From positions 1 through 6,378 of the forward strand of contig DASXSF010000038.1 of the NCBI GenBank assembly GCA_036506155.1: a DNA stretch of 6,378 nt, written 5' to 3'. The notes under the pieces were generated by a model. It saw only the letters and a list, made by a program, of their open reading frames with translations. It did not search any database and was not told where the DNA came from. Positions within the stretch are counted from its first letter, which is position 1. Every line of letters starts with the position of its first letter. Source of the DNA: DASXRA01 sp036506155. GTDB lineage: Bacteria > Actinomycetota > Actinomycetes > Mycobacteriales > Jatrophihabitantaceae. Positions 6,073 through 6,378 of the stretch are shown here, in pieces. Position numbers and translations under genes: made by a program.

Positions 6073-6378
6073 ATGCGCAACCCGGCACTTGACGCGTGGG
6101 GCGATTACGACCGAGACGACCCGTACCCGCTGTTCGCGGAGGTCCAGGCGGACGGCCCGGTGCACGAGGTCACGCTGGCCGACGGGCACCGCGCGTGGCT
6201 GATCGTCGGCTACGAGGAGGCGAAGGCCGCTCTCAACCACGCCGCCCTGTCCAAGGACATGCACGCCGCACTCGCCCGGGACGGGGCGGTGGTCGCCGAG
6301 GGCCTGCCCGGCCCCGCCTTCGCCCGGCACATGCTCAGCGTCGACCCGCCCGACCATACCCGGCTGCGCCGGCTGGCC
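6073..6378 (+). CDS. Cytochrome P450, N-terminal part (runs off the right edge)
   Basis: 102 codons are present, open to the window edge, about a quarter of a usual 400-residue bacterial P450. The start MRNPALDAWGDYDRDDPYPLF has the normal DPYPLF segment before helix A. WLIVGYEEAKAAL (42-54) matches the beta1/helix B region. HMLSVDPPDHTRLRRLA (86-102) is the classic helix C motif, where His95 and Arg99 contact the haem propionates. No membrane anchor is present, so it is a soluble bacterial class I-type enzyme that would need a ferredoxin and reductase. The I-helix, ExxR and haem-Cys motifs lie beyond the window, so the CYP family and integrity cannot be judged. It is the last visible gene of the OsmC operon, starting 9 nt after the previous stop, and is likely to oxygenate the pathway substrate. 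Confidence 0.92.
   Translation, partial: MRNPALDAWGDYDRDDPYPLFAEVQADGPVHEVTLADGHRAWLIVGYEEAKAALNHAALSKDMHAALARDGAVVAEGLPGPAFARHMLSVDPPDHTRLRRLA

Noticed and set aside
1..6378. CRISPR arrays, tRNA/rRNA genes, insertion sequences, attachment sites, intrinsic terminators
   Set aside because: I saw no regularly spaced repeats, transposase motifs, structured RNA or hairpin-plus-T signals; nearly all of the window is coding.

Overview
The window is about 6.4 kb of uniformly GC-rich, tightly packed bacterial DNA. GTG and ATG starts, ATGA stop/start overlaps and protein families common in soil actinobacteria (TetR regulator, CYP-type P450, OsmC, FMO-like flavoprotein) suggest an actinomycete such as a mycobacterium, Frankia or a pseudonocardial relative. 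I cannot fix the genus from the sequence. All well supported genes lie on the + strand. The window cuts through one probable divergent gene at its left edge (- strand) and one P450 gene at its right edge.

Layout. At 1-102 (-) is the first part of a probable divergent gene. At 103-202 is a short control region with a TTGACA element and a TCGGTC-N4-GACCGA inverted repeat. At 203-811 is a TetR-family regulator. At 808-1674 is an alpha/beta hydrolase. At 1671-3788 is a fused protein: a second, paralogous alpha/beta hydrolase joined to a GT-B glycosyltransferase-like domain. These three genes overlap by 4 bp each and form one operon. At 3789-3878 is a 90-bp gap carrying a second GTCGGTC/GACCGAC inverted repeat and a strong Shine-Dalgarno sequence. 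A second transcription unit follows: an OsmC-like protein (3879-4439), an FMO-like FAD/NAD(P) oxidoreductase (4472-5704, GTG start), a small NTF2/SnoaL-like protein (5701-6063) and the start of a cytochrome P450 (from 6073).

Working model (inference). The TetR protein probably controls its own operon, the OsmC-P450 operon and perhaps the divergent gene, because both gaps carry the same half-site in inverted pairs. The enzymes look like a small-molecule oxidation and conjugation cassette: the P450 and flavoprotein would oxidise, the NTF2-like protein would bind or isomerise an intermediate, the hydrolases would act on ester, lactone or epoxide groups, and the glycosyltransferase-like domain would transfer sugar. 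OsmC could deal with peroxides made by the oxygenases. The substrate is unknown, and either catabolism/detoxification or secondary-metabolite tailoring would fit.

The most distinctive points are the hydrolase-glycosyltransferase fusion, the altered nucleophile elbows of both hydrolases (one with Cys in place of Ser), the OsmC protein without its usual second cysteine, and the repeated operator-like sequence.
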